The notes below the pieces were generated by a model. The model was not told the DNA's origin, ran no database searches, and saw only the letters and a program-made list of their open reading frames with translations. A stretch of DNA of 64,000 nt from Capsulimonas corticalis (GTDB lineage: Bacteria > Armatimonadota > Armatimonadia > Armatimonadales > Capsulimonadaceae), in contig NZ_AP025739.1 in assembly GCF_003574315.2 (NCBI RefSeq), positions 1,178,001 through 1,242,000 of the forward strand. The letters run 5' to 3'. This document shows positions 16,483 to 24,996 of the stretch, piece by piece (position 1 is the first letter of the stretch; every line of letters starts with the position of its first letter). Position numbers and translations under genes: made by a program.

Positions 16483-19400
16483 ATGGCGAATCTTGGAAAT
16501 GCCTGGCATATTCCTAATAATCCGGAACCGGAGGGAAGAGCGGGTATGCGGCTCCCGGTCGGCGCGATCATTCCCGAAGCCGCGCTGACCATTATCAGCG
16601 GCAACCAGTTTCAGGGACCGGGAAACAGCGGCAATCAACTGCAAATCGGCAGCAACCTATTTTTCAAGCGCACCGTCGATGCAAACTGGACCAATCAGCC
16701 GATGGTCTTCGATAGCGTCCATGGAAACAACAAATATTTTTCGGCGACGATCCCCATGGACACGCTCCAGCCCGGCGACCAGATCCAATATTATCTGCTC
16801 ATCGCTTACAGCGACCACGATCCGACCTTCTTGTGCGCGAACGGCGCCGCCTCCGCCACGGTCGCCGTGGAAGCCTCGGCGCAAGCGACCCCATTTACCG
16901 TCGCGATGGCGCCGGCAGACGTCGCCGGCCAGTGGTCCGGCGAAATCCCTTTGAAGAACGTGCCGATTCATACCCATGTGCTGCCGAACGGCAAGGTCCT
17001 CTACTGGGGCCGCCGGACAACTCCTGGCAGTCAGGATGTCAATTCGCTCAACGAGCACGAAACACACACGTTCATCTGGGATCCGGCGACACAGCAGGAC
17101 AGACCGGCCAACACGCAGCCGCAAAAGCCCATTCCGGGGGCGGCGCCGCCCACAAGTGAATCGGTCAATCTATTCTGTTCCGGCCACACCTTCCTGCCGG
17201 ACGGGGGCCTGATGGTAGTCGGCGGGCATCTGTTCGACAGTATCGGCGTGGATCAGGCCACGATTTTTGACTACAAAACGGAGACCTGGGCGCCCTCAAA
17301 TCAGAAAGCCGATCCGGCTAAGTCCGCGGGACGCTGGTACCCGAGCGTCGTGACGCTGGCCGACGGCTCGGTCTTGGTCTGCTCGGGCAGCCATGCCGTG
17401 CTTCCCATTCCAGATCCCCCGCCAGCACAGCTGCCGCCCGGCAACTCCAGCCATATCAATGACACGGCGGAGAGATGGGACGGAGTTCAGTGGAAATTTG
17501 TGACTGACTTCAATGGAGACACCGGCCTTAGCATGCCGCTCTTCCCACGCCTGCATGTTGCGCCGGACGGTCGCCTTTTTATGGCGGGAGGACTGGCGGA
17601 AAGCTTCTTCCTCAGCACAAATCCTCTCGGCAAATGGACTGTCGGCCCCACCCGAACGGCCGGCATGGCGCGCGATTATGCGCCTTCCGTGATGTACGAG
17701 GCCGGTAAGATCGTATTTATTGGCGGCGGATTGGACGACGACAAACAGGATAACTCTGACGGGCCGCCGACCAATATTGTCGAAGCGATCGACCTGAATC
17801 AGCCGAACGCTCAATGGCAAAAAATGACCTCCATGAATTTCCCGCGCCGGCAGCACAACGCGATGATCCTGCCGGACGGTACGGTTCTGGTGACTGGCGG
17901 CACCCGAGGAACAAGGTTCAACAACCTCGACCCGGGGCAGCCGGTGCATCAGGCCGAGCTTTGGGATCCTGTGAATGATACCTGGACGGTGATGAGCGCG
18001 GAACGATTCGACCGCTGTTATCACTCGACATCGGTATTGCTGCCGGACGCCACGGTCCTCTCCGCCGGAGGGGGCGAGTATGCGCCCGAAGAACGAAAAA
18101 ATGATAATCTGCCGAATTTCGCCAAAGACAGTCTCGCCAACGCCCAAGTATTTTCCCCGCCCTACTTGTTCAAAAAGGCGCAGCGCCCCGTCATCACCGG
18201 CGCACCGGACTCGGTAAACTATGGGCAGGCATTCAACGTGGAGGTCGACGCTCCGCTGCAGATTCGGAGGATCAGCTGGATCCGCCTTCCGTCCGTCACC
18301 CACTCATTCGATCAGAATCAGCGGCTGAACTTCCTGGATTTCGTATCCAGCGATCAGGGGCTGCGTGTGACCGCGCCGCCGAACGCCAATGTTTGTCCTC
18401 CGGGCCATTACATGCTGTTCGTTTTGGACAGTGACGGCGTGCCTTCGGTCGCAGCGATCGTACAAATTGCGGCAGTGGCGGCGGCGGCGCCCGTCGTGGC
18501 TGCGCCAGCCGCGCTGCTTCATCCGCTGCCCATGCTCAGCAAGTTCGAGAAGGCGCAGAAGATCGCCTCATCGGCGAAATTTCCTCCCGTCCGCGTCGGC
18601 GTGACCGCCACTTGTCCCTATGGCATTTCCGCCTGCTGGGGCGGCGCGCATGAAGCCCTGCAGCACATGTCCGGCGTGGACATTGTGCGTCCCTATCCCA
18701 ATTCGGACGACTCCATGGCCCTGGTCTACATGAAACATGGCGGCCTTCCCGATGTCGATGCGTGGGCCCGGGAGTTCGCGCATTTTGCCAATGGCATTCA
18801 TCATTTTCGGGGCGTCGAAGTGCGTCTTGAGGGATCGGTCCGAGAGGCCGAAGGGCGATTTTTCCTGGCGGCGACCGCAGATCGGCCGGAGGTCGCGCTG
18901 GCGCCGATCATGCCGGAGGATAAGATCCAATGGGATCATTCGGCAATGAGCCTCAAGCCGCTGACTTCGCGAGAAATCCATGCCTATCAGAAACTGGTGG
19001 ATCGGATTCAAGAGACGCCCGGCGATCCCTCGGTCGTCCGAGTGATCGGGCCGCTGAAAAAGCGCGGCTCGGAATTTGTCCTGTCGGTTCGGATCATCGA
19101 ACCGCTGATCCGGCGTATCGCGCACGCGCCGCTGTCTCAGTTAGCCTCAAGCGCCAAACTTCAGGCGACAGCCGAGCAGCGGGGCGGACTCGCGCCGGGT
19201 TTCAGCGCCGATTCACGCAACGACCTTTCCTTCAACGGGGGGAAGACGATCGCCGACCTTTCCTACCAAAACTTCTTTGTTGGAAAATGGGCGAAGAAGG
19301 ACCACGCGAATATCGACGCCACCCTTGCCGCCGTTATGACGGATGCGGGCATGAATGATATTTTGGCGCAGTATTTTCCAGGCCAGCAGGTCCGCGCGAC

Positions 19401-20073
19401 GGCGCTGCCCTCGAAATCGCTTCCTTCCATGGGCTCCGGCGCCGTCAATCGCACCGATGTGGAGAACCTGCTGCGCCGTCTCCATCTCGACGGCGACCTG
19501 GGCGGCGCCGATTTCAGCCATACCGTCTTTAACTTCCTGCTGCCGCGCGGAGTCTTTTTGACCACCGACGACGGCGCGGCCGCGGAGGACACGGCGGAGA
19601 TGGAGACGGCGGCGGGGCGCTCGGCGGCGCTGGCGCCGCCAAGGGAAGATGACGCGGATGACTCCCGCGCGGGGCTCGGTGGATATCACGGCTCGATCAG
19701 CGCGGCGCCCCCAGGCGGGGGGACGCCCACGACGCTCTACTATGCCGTGGGCGTGTTTTCGGAGGATGCGGGAGGCGTCCGAAACGGCATTCCCGTGTTC
19801 GCCGAACCCTGGAAAAATGTGGTCGCGACGTTTTACCACGAATTGACGGAGGCGCGTACGGACCCGGACGTCGAACTCGGCAACAAAACCGGAAGCGCCG
19901 CGCTCTTTGGCTGGGTCAACGCGAATGGCGAGATCGGCGATATCCCCATCGACCTCGCTTCGGATATCAGCCAGGTGATCAAAGAGATTACGCTGGCAAA
20001 CGGACAGCCGGCGCCGGTACAGTTAATGTATTCCAATCGCGTGCACGGCCCCGAGCAGCCTTCGTTCCCATAA
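16483..20073 (+). CDS. Galactose-oxidase-like kelch protein with metalloprotease-like C-terminus
   Basis: A 1196-aa protein. Residues about 140-520 form a kelch propeller of galactose/glyoxal oxidase type (HTHVLPNGKVLYWG, GHTFLPDGGLMVVGGH, RWYPSVVTLADGSVLV, RRQHNAMILPDGTVLVTGG, CYHSTSVLLPDATVLSAGGGEY), and 545-665 match the C-terminal DUF1929 domain (AQVFSPPYLFKKAQRPVIT, THSFDQNQRLNFLDF, PPGHYMLFVLD). About 300 residues of unknown type follow, then a part with TFYHELTEARTDPDVE and GWVNANGEIGD, resembling HE-x-x-EA-TDP metalloprotease-like segments. This fusion is unusual. The propeller would oxidise alcohols or aldehydes to make H2O2 if the Cys-Tyr cofactor is present. AGGAGG precedes the start; no signal peptide. 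Confidence 0.82.
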   Translation: MANLGNAWHIPNNPEPEGRAGMRLPVGAIIPEAALTIISGNQFQGPGNSGNQLQIGSNLFFKRTVDANWTNQPMVFDSVHGNNKYFSATIPMDTLQPGDQIQYYLLIAYSDHDPTFLCANGAASATVAVEASAQATPFTVAMAPADVAGQWSGEIPLKNVPIHTHVLPNGKVLYWGRRTTPGSQDVNSLNEHETHTFIWDPATQQDRPANTQPQKPIPGAAPPTSESVNLFCSGHTFLPDGGLMVVGGHLFDSIGVDQATIFDYKTETWAPSNQKADPAKSAGRWYPSVVTLADGSVLVCSGSHAVLPIPDPPPAQLPPGNSSHINDTAERWDGVQWKFVTDFNGDTGLSMPLFPRLHVAPDGRLFMAGGLAESFFLSTNPLGKWTVGPTRTAGMARDYAPSVMYEAGKIVFIGGGLDDDKQDNSDGPPTNIVEAIDLNQPNAQWQKMTSMNFPRRQHNAMILPDGTVLVTGGTRGTRFNNLDPGQPVHQAELWDPVNDTWTVMSAERFDRCYHSTSVLLPDATVLSAGGGEYAPEERKNDNLPNFAKDSLANAQVFSPPYLFKKAQRPVITGAPDSVNYGQAFNVEVDAPLQIRRISWIRLPSVTHSFDQNQRLNFLDFVSSDQGLRVTAPPNANVCPPGHYMLFVLDSDGVPSVAAIVQIAAVAAAAPVVAAPAALLHPLPMLSKFEKAQKIASSAKFPPVRVGVTATCPYGISACWGGAHEALQHMSGVDIVRPYPNSDDSMALVYMKHGGLPDVDAWAREFAHFANGIHHFRGVEVRLEGSVREAEGRFFLAATADRPEVALAPIMPEDKIQWDHSAMSLKPLTSREIHAYQKLVDRIQETPGDPSVVRVIGPLKKRGSEFVLSVRIIEPLIRRIAHAPLSQLASSAKLQATAEQRGGLAPGFSADSRNDLSFNGGKTIADLSYQNFFVGKWAKKDHANIDATLAAVMTDAGMNDILAQYFPGQQVRATALPSKSLPSMGSGAVNRTDVENLLRRLHLDGDLGGADFSHTVFNFLLPRGVFLTTDDGAAAEDTAEMETAAGRSAALAPPREDDADDSRAGLGGYHGSISAAPPGGGTPTTLYYAVGVFSEDAGGVRNGIPVFAEPWKNVVATFYHELTEARTDPDVELGNKTGSAALFGWVNANGEIGDIPIDLASDISQVIKEITLANGQPAPVQLMYSNRVHGPEQPSFP

Positions 20074-20084
20074 GACCATTCAAG

Positions 20085-20129
20085 CCACAAGAGAGGCCGG
20101 CGGTTTCTAACCGCCGGCCTCTCTTGTGG
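20085..20129. terminator. Bidirectional hairpin between convergent genes
   Basis: CCACAAGAGAGGCCGGCGG pairs with CCGCCGGCCTCTCTTGTGG around a short loop: about 20 perfect base pairs. It lies between the kelch gene (+) and the DUF gene (-), which converge. Confidence 0.75.
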
Positions 20130-20141
20130 ACAGTGTCGTTT

Positions 20142-20876
20142 TTACGAGAACAAGTAGGCAAAGAGGGCGTCGCCGAGCTTTTTGTCGGGCGCTTCGGTGG
20201 CGTTCGCTTCTTCGCGGGCGAATTTGACTGCTTGCTGGAGCTTCTCGACGCGATCGCCCAGTTCCTTGACGCGGCTGGCGGGCAGCGCGCCGCTGAATTT
20301 GACCGTTTTCCAGTAGCCGACGACGACATCTTCGTGGAAGACTTCGACCTGCGCGGGGTGCTTTTCGGTGGCTTCGGCTTTGACGTGGTTGCGCGGGACC
20401 TTTTTGGTCTTGGCGGTCTGCACGGCTTCGGTCACGAAGGTATCGGAGCCGGCGTCGTAGGACCAGGTCTCGGAGGGATCCAGGGTCGGCAGCTTCTTGA
20501 CGAACGTTCCCAGGTCGACTAACTGCTTCTCCAGGAACAGCAGATAAGTAGAGGGAACATCGGATAAGAGCGTTTTGCCGTCGACGATGACGTCCGCTTT
20601 GGCGACGCAGTTGGCCCAGTCCTTGGTCGCGGTGACATCGAATAGCTTGGTCAGGATCTTCGCCGTATCCTTGATGACCGTGTCCGCCGAGGCCTGCACG
20701 CGGGTAACTTCGGATGGGAACACTTCGCCCTCTTCGTCGCGGGGCTGGTATGTGCGCGAAATGCCCGTCAGCAGGCTCGGCTTTTGAAGTAAGTGGTGCG
20801 CGTCGGTCAGTTCCTGAAACGACTTCGCCTTGACGCCCTTTTCGATGGCGATGATTTGATTGAGTTTTGCTGTCAT
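20142..20876 (-). CDS. Conserved protein of unknown function (actinobacterial DUF7873-like)
   Basis: A 244-aa protein with very regular sequence: MTAKLNQIIAIEKGVKAK, then SFQELTDAHHLLQKP, GISRTYQPRDEEGE, LFDVTATKDWANCVAKADV, YLLFLEKQLVDL, KVPRNHVKAEATEKHPAQVEVF, VGYWKTVKFSGALP and a terminal AVKFAREEANATE. I recall nearly the same blocks in Streptomyces hypothetical proteins (DUF7873), from memory only. The strict conservation suggests an enzyme or phage/defence-linked protein, but no motif betrays its role. AGGAAG precedes ATG 20876; the longer frame upstream is unlikely. No signal peptide or membrane segment. Confidence 0.8.
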   Translation of the reverse strand: MTAKLNQIIAIEKGVKAKSFQELTDAHHLLQKPSLLTGISRTYQPRDEEGEVFPSEVTRVQASADTVIKDTAKILTKLFDVTATKDWANCVAKADVIVDGKTLLSDVPSTYLLFLEKQLVDLGTFVKKLPTLDPSETWSYDAGSDTFVTEAVQTAKTKKVPRNHVKAEATEKHPAQVEVFHEDVVVGYWKTVKFSGALPASRVKELGDRVEKLQQAVKFAREEANATEAPDKKLGDALFAYLFS

Positions 20877-20996
20877 GATTGCTTCCTGTTTCGACATCGA
20901 TGCCGGTCTTGCTAAACGACGGCGCGCGCCGTCCACGCCATTCCTCTTTACGGGTATTATCTCAATAACATTTCCGCTTGTGCGTGAGGATTACCA

Positions 20997-22016
20997 ATGC
21001 GACTCCGTTCCTCTCAGTACCTGGCTTTTGTCGGCTTAGTGCCGCCCATCCTATTCGTCTGCGCCTCGGCGCAGGGCGCGCCGAGAGAATCGGGTTTTGC
21101 GCCTCCCCATTCGTCCGATTTTATCTACTCTCCCGATGGAAAATCCATTGCGGCCATTCATGTCGATGCGAATTCCTTTCCTAAGGATGTCCTCATCTGG
21201 GATGTGCGAACACAGGCGATTCGTCATACCATCACCCTGCCGCATCACAACGAACCAGCGCAGGTGGTTTACTCACGCGACAGCCGTTTGCTCGCGATTT
21301 CGGTTTCCAGCGTGTTTGATAGCGAAGTAGAATTATACGACGCGCGAACGGCAACGAGAATTCGCGCCATTGCTAGTCCGAGTTTGGGAGAAATTACTTC
21401 GCTCAACTTTTCCCCCAATGGAAAAGTGCTGGCGATCGCGGCGTTCACGGAAACAGAGAAGGCATCGGGCAAAGACCGGGTCTCGCTGTGGCGAGTGTCC
21501 ACGGGAAAAAGCGGCGTGATTTTGGGCGACGATCAGCACGGAATAGTTTCGGCGCCGGCCTTTTCTCCGGACGGCAAAACACTCGCGACGCTGGACGGTG
21601 AGGGCGCAATTTCCTTTCGAAATGTGCGGAATTGGAGAATCCGCAGCTCCATCGCGCTGCACTCCGTTTCCCCGAACACGGGATACCATCAACAGTGCAT
21701 GACGTTTTCAAAAAACGGCGAGCGGCTGCTTATCTCTGGGGACCGCGTGAGCGTCTATAACGTCCGAACCCATCGCCTGTTATGGGAGCAAATGCCGCCC
21801 GACGGCTACACCGAAGACTATCTGGCGGCGTTCTCGCCGAACGGCGACACGGTCGCTTACTCAAAGCGCGGGGAGAAGTCTCTTCGTATTTGTGAAAGCC
21901 AAACCGGGAAAGTGCTGCGCGAAATCCAAATTTCCGATTCCACTTTGCACTCTCCCATTTTCTCTCCCAATGGGAAGTGGATGACCGCCAGCGGACTACC
22001 CGTGAAGCTCCCGTAA
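20997..22016 (+). CDS. Secreted WD40-like beta-propeller protein
   Basis: A 339-aa protein with an N-terminal signal peptide (MRLRSSQYLAFVGLVPPILFVCASAQGAP) and repeated propeller strands with the FSPDGK/FSPNGK signature: DFIYSPDGKSIAAIH, LNFSPNGKVLAIAAF, PAFSPDGKTLATLD, MTFSKNGERLLIS, AAFSPNGDTVAYS, PIFSPNGKWMTAS, each followed by a WDV or similar turn. Six or seven blades can be counted. It is probably exported and serves as a binding scaffold. Nothing enzymatic is seen. It converges with the SGNH hydrolase 14 nt away. Confidence 0.82.
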   Translation: MRLRSSQYLAFVGLVPPILFVCASAQGAPRESGFAPPHSSDFIYSPDGKSIAAIHVDANSFPKDVLIWDVRTQAIRHTITLPHHNEPAQVVYSRDSRLLAISVSSVFDSEVELYDARTATRIRAIASPSLGEITSLNFSPNGKVLAIAAFTETEKASGKDRVSLWRVSTGKSGVILGDDQHGIVSAPAFSPDGKTLATLDGEGAISFRNVRNWRIRSSIALHSVSPNTGYHQQCMTFSKNGERLLISGDRVSVYNVRTHRLLWEQMPPDGYTEDYLAAFSPNGDTVAYSKRGEKSLRICESQTGKVLREIQISDSTLHSPIFSPNGKWMTASGLPVKLP

Positions 22017-22029
22017 CGCCCCGCTCCCG

Positions 22030-22668
22030 TCAGATGGCGGCGTACAGACGCCGCCATTCCTGCGCAATCGCTGTCGCGCCGGCGTAGTTCGGCTCGATCT
22101 GCATGGTGATCCAGGTATCCTGCGCCTGGACACCGTGGCGGTGAAAGAGTTTTTCCAAGTCGCAGAGCACAAAGCCGTGGCGCTGGGCAATGCTCTTATG
22201 GGCGTCGTTGATGGTGTCGAACGCGGCGCGCAGTTCGCGCGGGATGCCCATTTCGGCGGCCAGCGCGTCGTTGCCGTCGCTCGGATCGTAGACCGTGTTC
22301 CAGATCACGGGGCAGTCGAAGCGCTTGAGATAGACGGCGATCGTCTCCAGCCGGCTCTCAATGGCGCCGACTTCGGACATCGCCCGCGCGGAGCGCTCGC
22401 CGGGCGATAACCCGGCCAGCGAAAAGGTGAATTGCAGGAAGTCGTTGCCGCCCGCCGTCACCGTCGCGAGCTGCGGCGCGATATTCACGCGGTCAAGCGA
22501 GTCGATCACGGCGCCCGTCGTGTTGCCGTCCCGCGTCAGATCCTGCACGAGACGCGCATCGATTAGCCGCCCAAACTGGCTGACGGCCCCGCCGCCCCGG
22601 ACTTCCGTGTAGTCGTCAATGCTGATCGAATCGCCCAGGGCGAGATAGTTGGGAGTCAATGTTCTCAT
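22030..22668 (-). CDS. SGNH/GDSL-family hydrolase
   Basis: A 212-aa protein with block I ALGDSISIDDYTEV at residues 10-23 (catalytic Ser in GDS), block II-like SRDGN/GAVIDSL, block III TVTAGGNDFLQF (Gly and Asn of GxND), and a C-terminal part that lacks an obvious DxxH but has QIEPNYAGATAIAQEW, where a terminal His is missing. An esterase or lipase-like activity is expected, though the missing terminal His leaves this open. The GAGAGGAAAA sequence before ATG 22668 fixes the start. It forms a tight pair with the upstream gene at 22695. Confidence 0.75.
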   Translation of the reverse strand: MRTLTPNYLALGDSISIDDYTEVRGGGAVSQFGRLIDARLVQDLTRDGNTTGAVIDSLDRVNIAPQLATVTAGGNDFLQFTFSLAGLSPGERSARAMSEVGAIESRLETIAVYLKRFDCPVIWNTVYDPSDGNDALAAEMGIPRELRAAFDTINDAHKSIAQRHGFVLCDLEKLFHRHGVQAQDTWITMQIEPNYAGATAIAQEWRRLYAAI

Positions 22669-22694
22669 AATTTTCCTCTCGCCCCGCCTCGAAG

Positions 22695-23513
22695 TTAATC
22701 GAGAAAGACAACGGAGCCGCCCTGGCTCTCCGCGCTCATCACGACTTGATGCCAGCAGGGCAGAATAATGGTCGCGTGGTCCGGATGCCGGATCCGCCCC
22801 CGCGCGTGGACCGATGGGTTGCGGCGCATCGGACGCCAATCCCAACTGCTCGCCTTCGGCTTGCGCGCCAGCAGGGCCTCGTATTGCGATTGTGTCAATC
22901 CATTCGGGTAGTTCCGATGGACATAGACTTGTACGCCTCCGTCGCGGTAAAGCTCCTCGACCATATGCGGCTTGCCGCCGCCACGACGGATCGGCTCGTC
23001 GCGCAGGATCATAAACGAATGCGACGGCTCGAAGTTCGGGCGGGGTAGGAAGAACCATTCTCCCTGCCGAATAAATCCAGCATTGTGTCGATTATGCCAA
23101 TCCTTGGCGCGGACGCCGCTGCGGCGCTGGGCTCCGATTACCACCGCAGGCTTGAGCGCCTCCATCGCCTCGGTGACGCTGGCGACACCACGCGAATTGG
23201 GCACATTGGCGACAAACCAGTGACGCTCATCGTGACCGCACAAAAACTTACGTTTCTCACCGCTGGCCTGTGTCAGAGTCCGGTCCAACAGCAAGAGATG
23301 ACGCTGATGGGGCCGAATATCGGTCGCCGTCAGGTCAAGCCCATCCGCCGCGCCCGGGCTTAGCTTCAGCACAAACAACTCACCGCGCCGGTCGCCGCCA
23401 ATATCGAGCGTGAAAGGCTGTGAAGCAGACAGCGTGCGGCGCGTATTCCATTCTTCTACTTTCAGGCGCGCGCCGATCGTTCCAAATTGCCGCGCCAGCA
23501 AATCAATGTCCAT
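22695..23513 (-). CDS. Hypothetical protein, 272 aa
   Basis: A protein not recognised. The visible features are an N-terminal part rich in beta strands (FTLDIGGDRRGELFVLKLSPGAADGLDLTATDIRPHQRHLLLL), a CGHDERHWFVANVP segment with Cys and His, and a C-terminal HPDHATIILPCWHQVVM. The Cys/His clusters could bind metal. No signal peptide. GGGAGG lies about 9 nt before ATG 23513; a long upstream extension is not supported. It lies 27 nt before the SGNH hydrolase and is probably co-transcribed with it. Confidence 0.65.
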   Translation of the reverse strand: MDIDLLARQFGTIGARLKVEEWNTRRTLSASQPFTLDIGGDRRGELFVLKLSPGAADGLDLTATDIRPHQRHLLLLDRTLTQASGEKRKFLCGHDERHWFVANVPNSRGVASVTEAMEALKPAVVIGAQRRSGVRAKDWHNRHNAGFIRQGEWFFLPRPNFEPSHSFMILRDEPIRRGGGKPHMVEELYRDGGVQVYVHRNYPNGLTQSQYEALLARKPKASSWDWRPMRRNPSVHARGRIRHPDHATIILPCWHQVVMSAESQGGSVVFLD

Positions 23514-23654
23514 TGTTCGCTTCCTCCCATTGCCATGTCGCGAAATGTCGATGTTCTGATAAAGAGCGCGCCGCGAAAGATATTTTTCAATGCATGTCGA
23601 AATCGCCCGGCGGCGTCCGTCATACCAGTACAACCACTCAAGGAGAGTTACTGA

Positions 23655-24110
23655 ATGACCGCACGAATGACCAACCCGGCAATCCTCGTTCCCGAGGCGC
23701 TGAAAGCCCTGCAAGCCCTTTCGGCCTCCATACAAAAGAGCGGCCTCCCCGCACGGACGCTCGGCCTTGTCGAAATGCGCGCCAGCCAGATCAACGGCTG
23801 CGGCGTCTGTCTGGACATGCATGCGCGCCAGCTCCGGAAGGACGGCGAAAGCGACGAACGCCTCTTCGCGGTGGCGGCGTGGCGCGATACGCCCTACTTT
23901 ACCGACGCCGAGCGCGCCGCTCTGGCCCTGACCGAAGCCGTCACCCGGCTCAGCGACCGGCCGAACCCGGTTCCCGATGAGATCTGGAATGAAGCCGCCC
24001 GTCATTACGACGATGCGGCGCTGGCGTCTCTGATCCTGGAGATTGCCTCAATCAATGTTTGGAACCGCCTCAATGTCACCGTCAAACAAGTCGCGGGCGC
24101 TTCCTGGTGA
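23655..24110 (+). CDS. AhpD-like carboxymuconolactone decarboxylase-family protein
   Basis: A 151-aa protein with the AhpD core: LVEMRASQINGCGVCLDMHARQLRKDGESDERLFAVAAWRDTPYFTDAERAALALTEAVT. The Cys-x-x-Cys pair lies in GCGVCLDMH and is followed by the usual His, so peroxidase or disulfide reductase activity is likely. Cytosolic. AAGGAG lies 9 nt before the start. The next gene encodes a DoxX-like membrane protein and then YciI and an ECF sigma factor, an arrangement often seen for oxidative stress or ECF42-type loci. Confidence 0.88.
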   Translation: MTARMTNPAILVPEALKALQALSASIQKSGLPARTLGLVEMRASQINGCGVCLDMHARQLRKDGESDERLFAVAAWRDTPYFTDAERAALALTEAVTRLSDRPNPVPDEIWNEAARHYDDAALASLILEIASINVWNRLNVTVKQVAGASW

Positions 24111-24149
24111 CTTCGTTTGCCACGCCGCGAAGGAGACACGACGATCAAA

Positions 24150-24539
24150 ATGCAAACAACGATCTACTGGTGCGCGACCATCATCCTGGCGTTTGTCCTC
24201 TTGTCGGGCGGCGCGGCGGAGATCGCGCATCGTCCCGAAACAGTCGCGGGGATGACGCATCTGGGCTATCCGCTCTACTTCACCGTGATCCTCGGGGTCT
24301 GGAAGCTGCTGGGCGGCGCCGTAATCCTGGCGCCGCGACTGCCGCGCCTCAAGGAATGGGCGTACGCGGGAGCGGTGTTCGATCTGACGGGCGCTTCCGT
24401 CTCACACGCCGTCTGCGGCGACAACGCCGCGCATCTCGCCGTCCCTCTCTTCTTTACGGCGTGCGCGCTCGTTTCCTGGGCGCTCCGCCCGGAAAGCCGC
24501 CGCATTGGGACCCTCGTTCCGCAAAGAGCGGGCGGATAA
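24150..24539 (+). CDS. DoxX-like membrane protein
   Basis: A 129-aa protein with four predicted membrane helices (IYWCATIILAFVLLSGGAAEIA, YFTVILGVWKLLGGAVILAP, WAYAGAVFDLTGASVSHAV, LFFTACALVSWALRP). The pattern WKLLGGAVILAPRLPRLKEWAYAG is that of DoxX-like family proteins. The role is unknown; a redox or quinone-linked function has been proposed for the family. AAGGAG lies about 14 nt before ATG 24150. It follows the AhpD-like gene after 39 nt. Confidence 0.8.
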   Translation: MQTTIYWCATIILAFVLLSGGAAEIAHRPETVAGMTHLGYPLYFTVILGVWKLLGGAVILAPRLPRLKEWAYAGAVFDLTGASVSHAVCGDNAAHLAVPLFFTACALVSWALRPESRRIGTLVPQRAGG

Positions 24540-24643
24540 GCGCCTCCAACGCATTTTTGAAAGATTCTTGCCCGCCGGCGTCGAAAAGACCCGGCGAGCT
24601 TCGTCATCACAGCAGCCGCCCCGCGCGGCGAAAGGAACCGACC

Positions 24644-24994
24644 ATGAAATATGCGATTTTGATCTACCTCGACGAACAGAAACGAGCGGCGATGACCCAG
24701 CAGGACATTCAGGAAACATCGGGCGCGTTCAAAGCCTACACCCAGGCGCTGATGGAATCCGGCGCATTTGTCAGCGCGACCGGCCTACAGAGCTCCGCGT
24801 CGGCCTCCACCGTGCGGGTTCAGGACGGCGAACGTCTCGTGCAGGATGGTCCCTACGCGGATGCCAAGGAGCAGCTCGGGAGTATTTACGTCGTCGAAAC
24901 ACCCGATCTCGACAGCGCCCTCGAATGGGCGGCGCGCTGCCCGGCCACATCCATGGGCGTTCTCGAAGTCCGTCCACTGTGGAGCCAGGCGTAA
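24644..24994 (+). CDS. YciI/DGPF-domain protein
   Basis: A 116-aa protein of the YciI-like (DGPF) family: MKYAILIYLDEQKRAAM, SGAFVSATGLQSS, VQDGPYADAKEQLGSIYVVETPDLDSALEWAARCP. The VQDGPYA motif corresponds to the DGPF signature. It lies two nucleotides before an ECF42-type sigma factor, the classic pairing of this sigma group, in which DGPF genes are targets of the sigma factor. AAGGAACCG before ATG 24644 is acceptable. Enzymatic role unknown. Confidence 0.9.
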   Translation: MKYAILIYLDEQKRAAMTQQDIQETSGAFKAYTQALMESGAFVSATGLQSSASASTVRVQDGERLVQDGPYADAKEQLGSIYVVETPDLDSALEWAARCPATSMGVLEVRPLWSQA

Positions 24995-24996
24995 CC

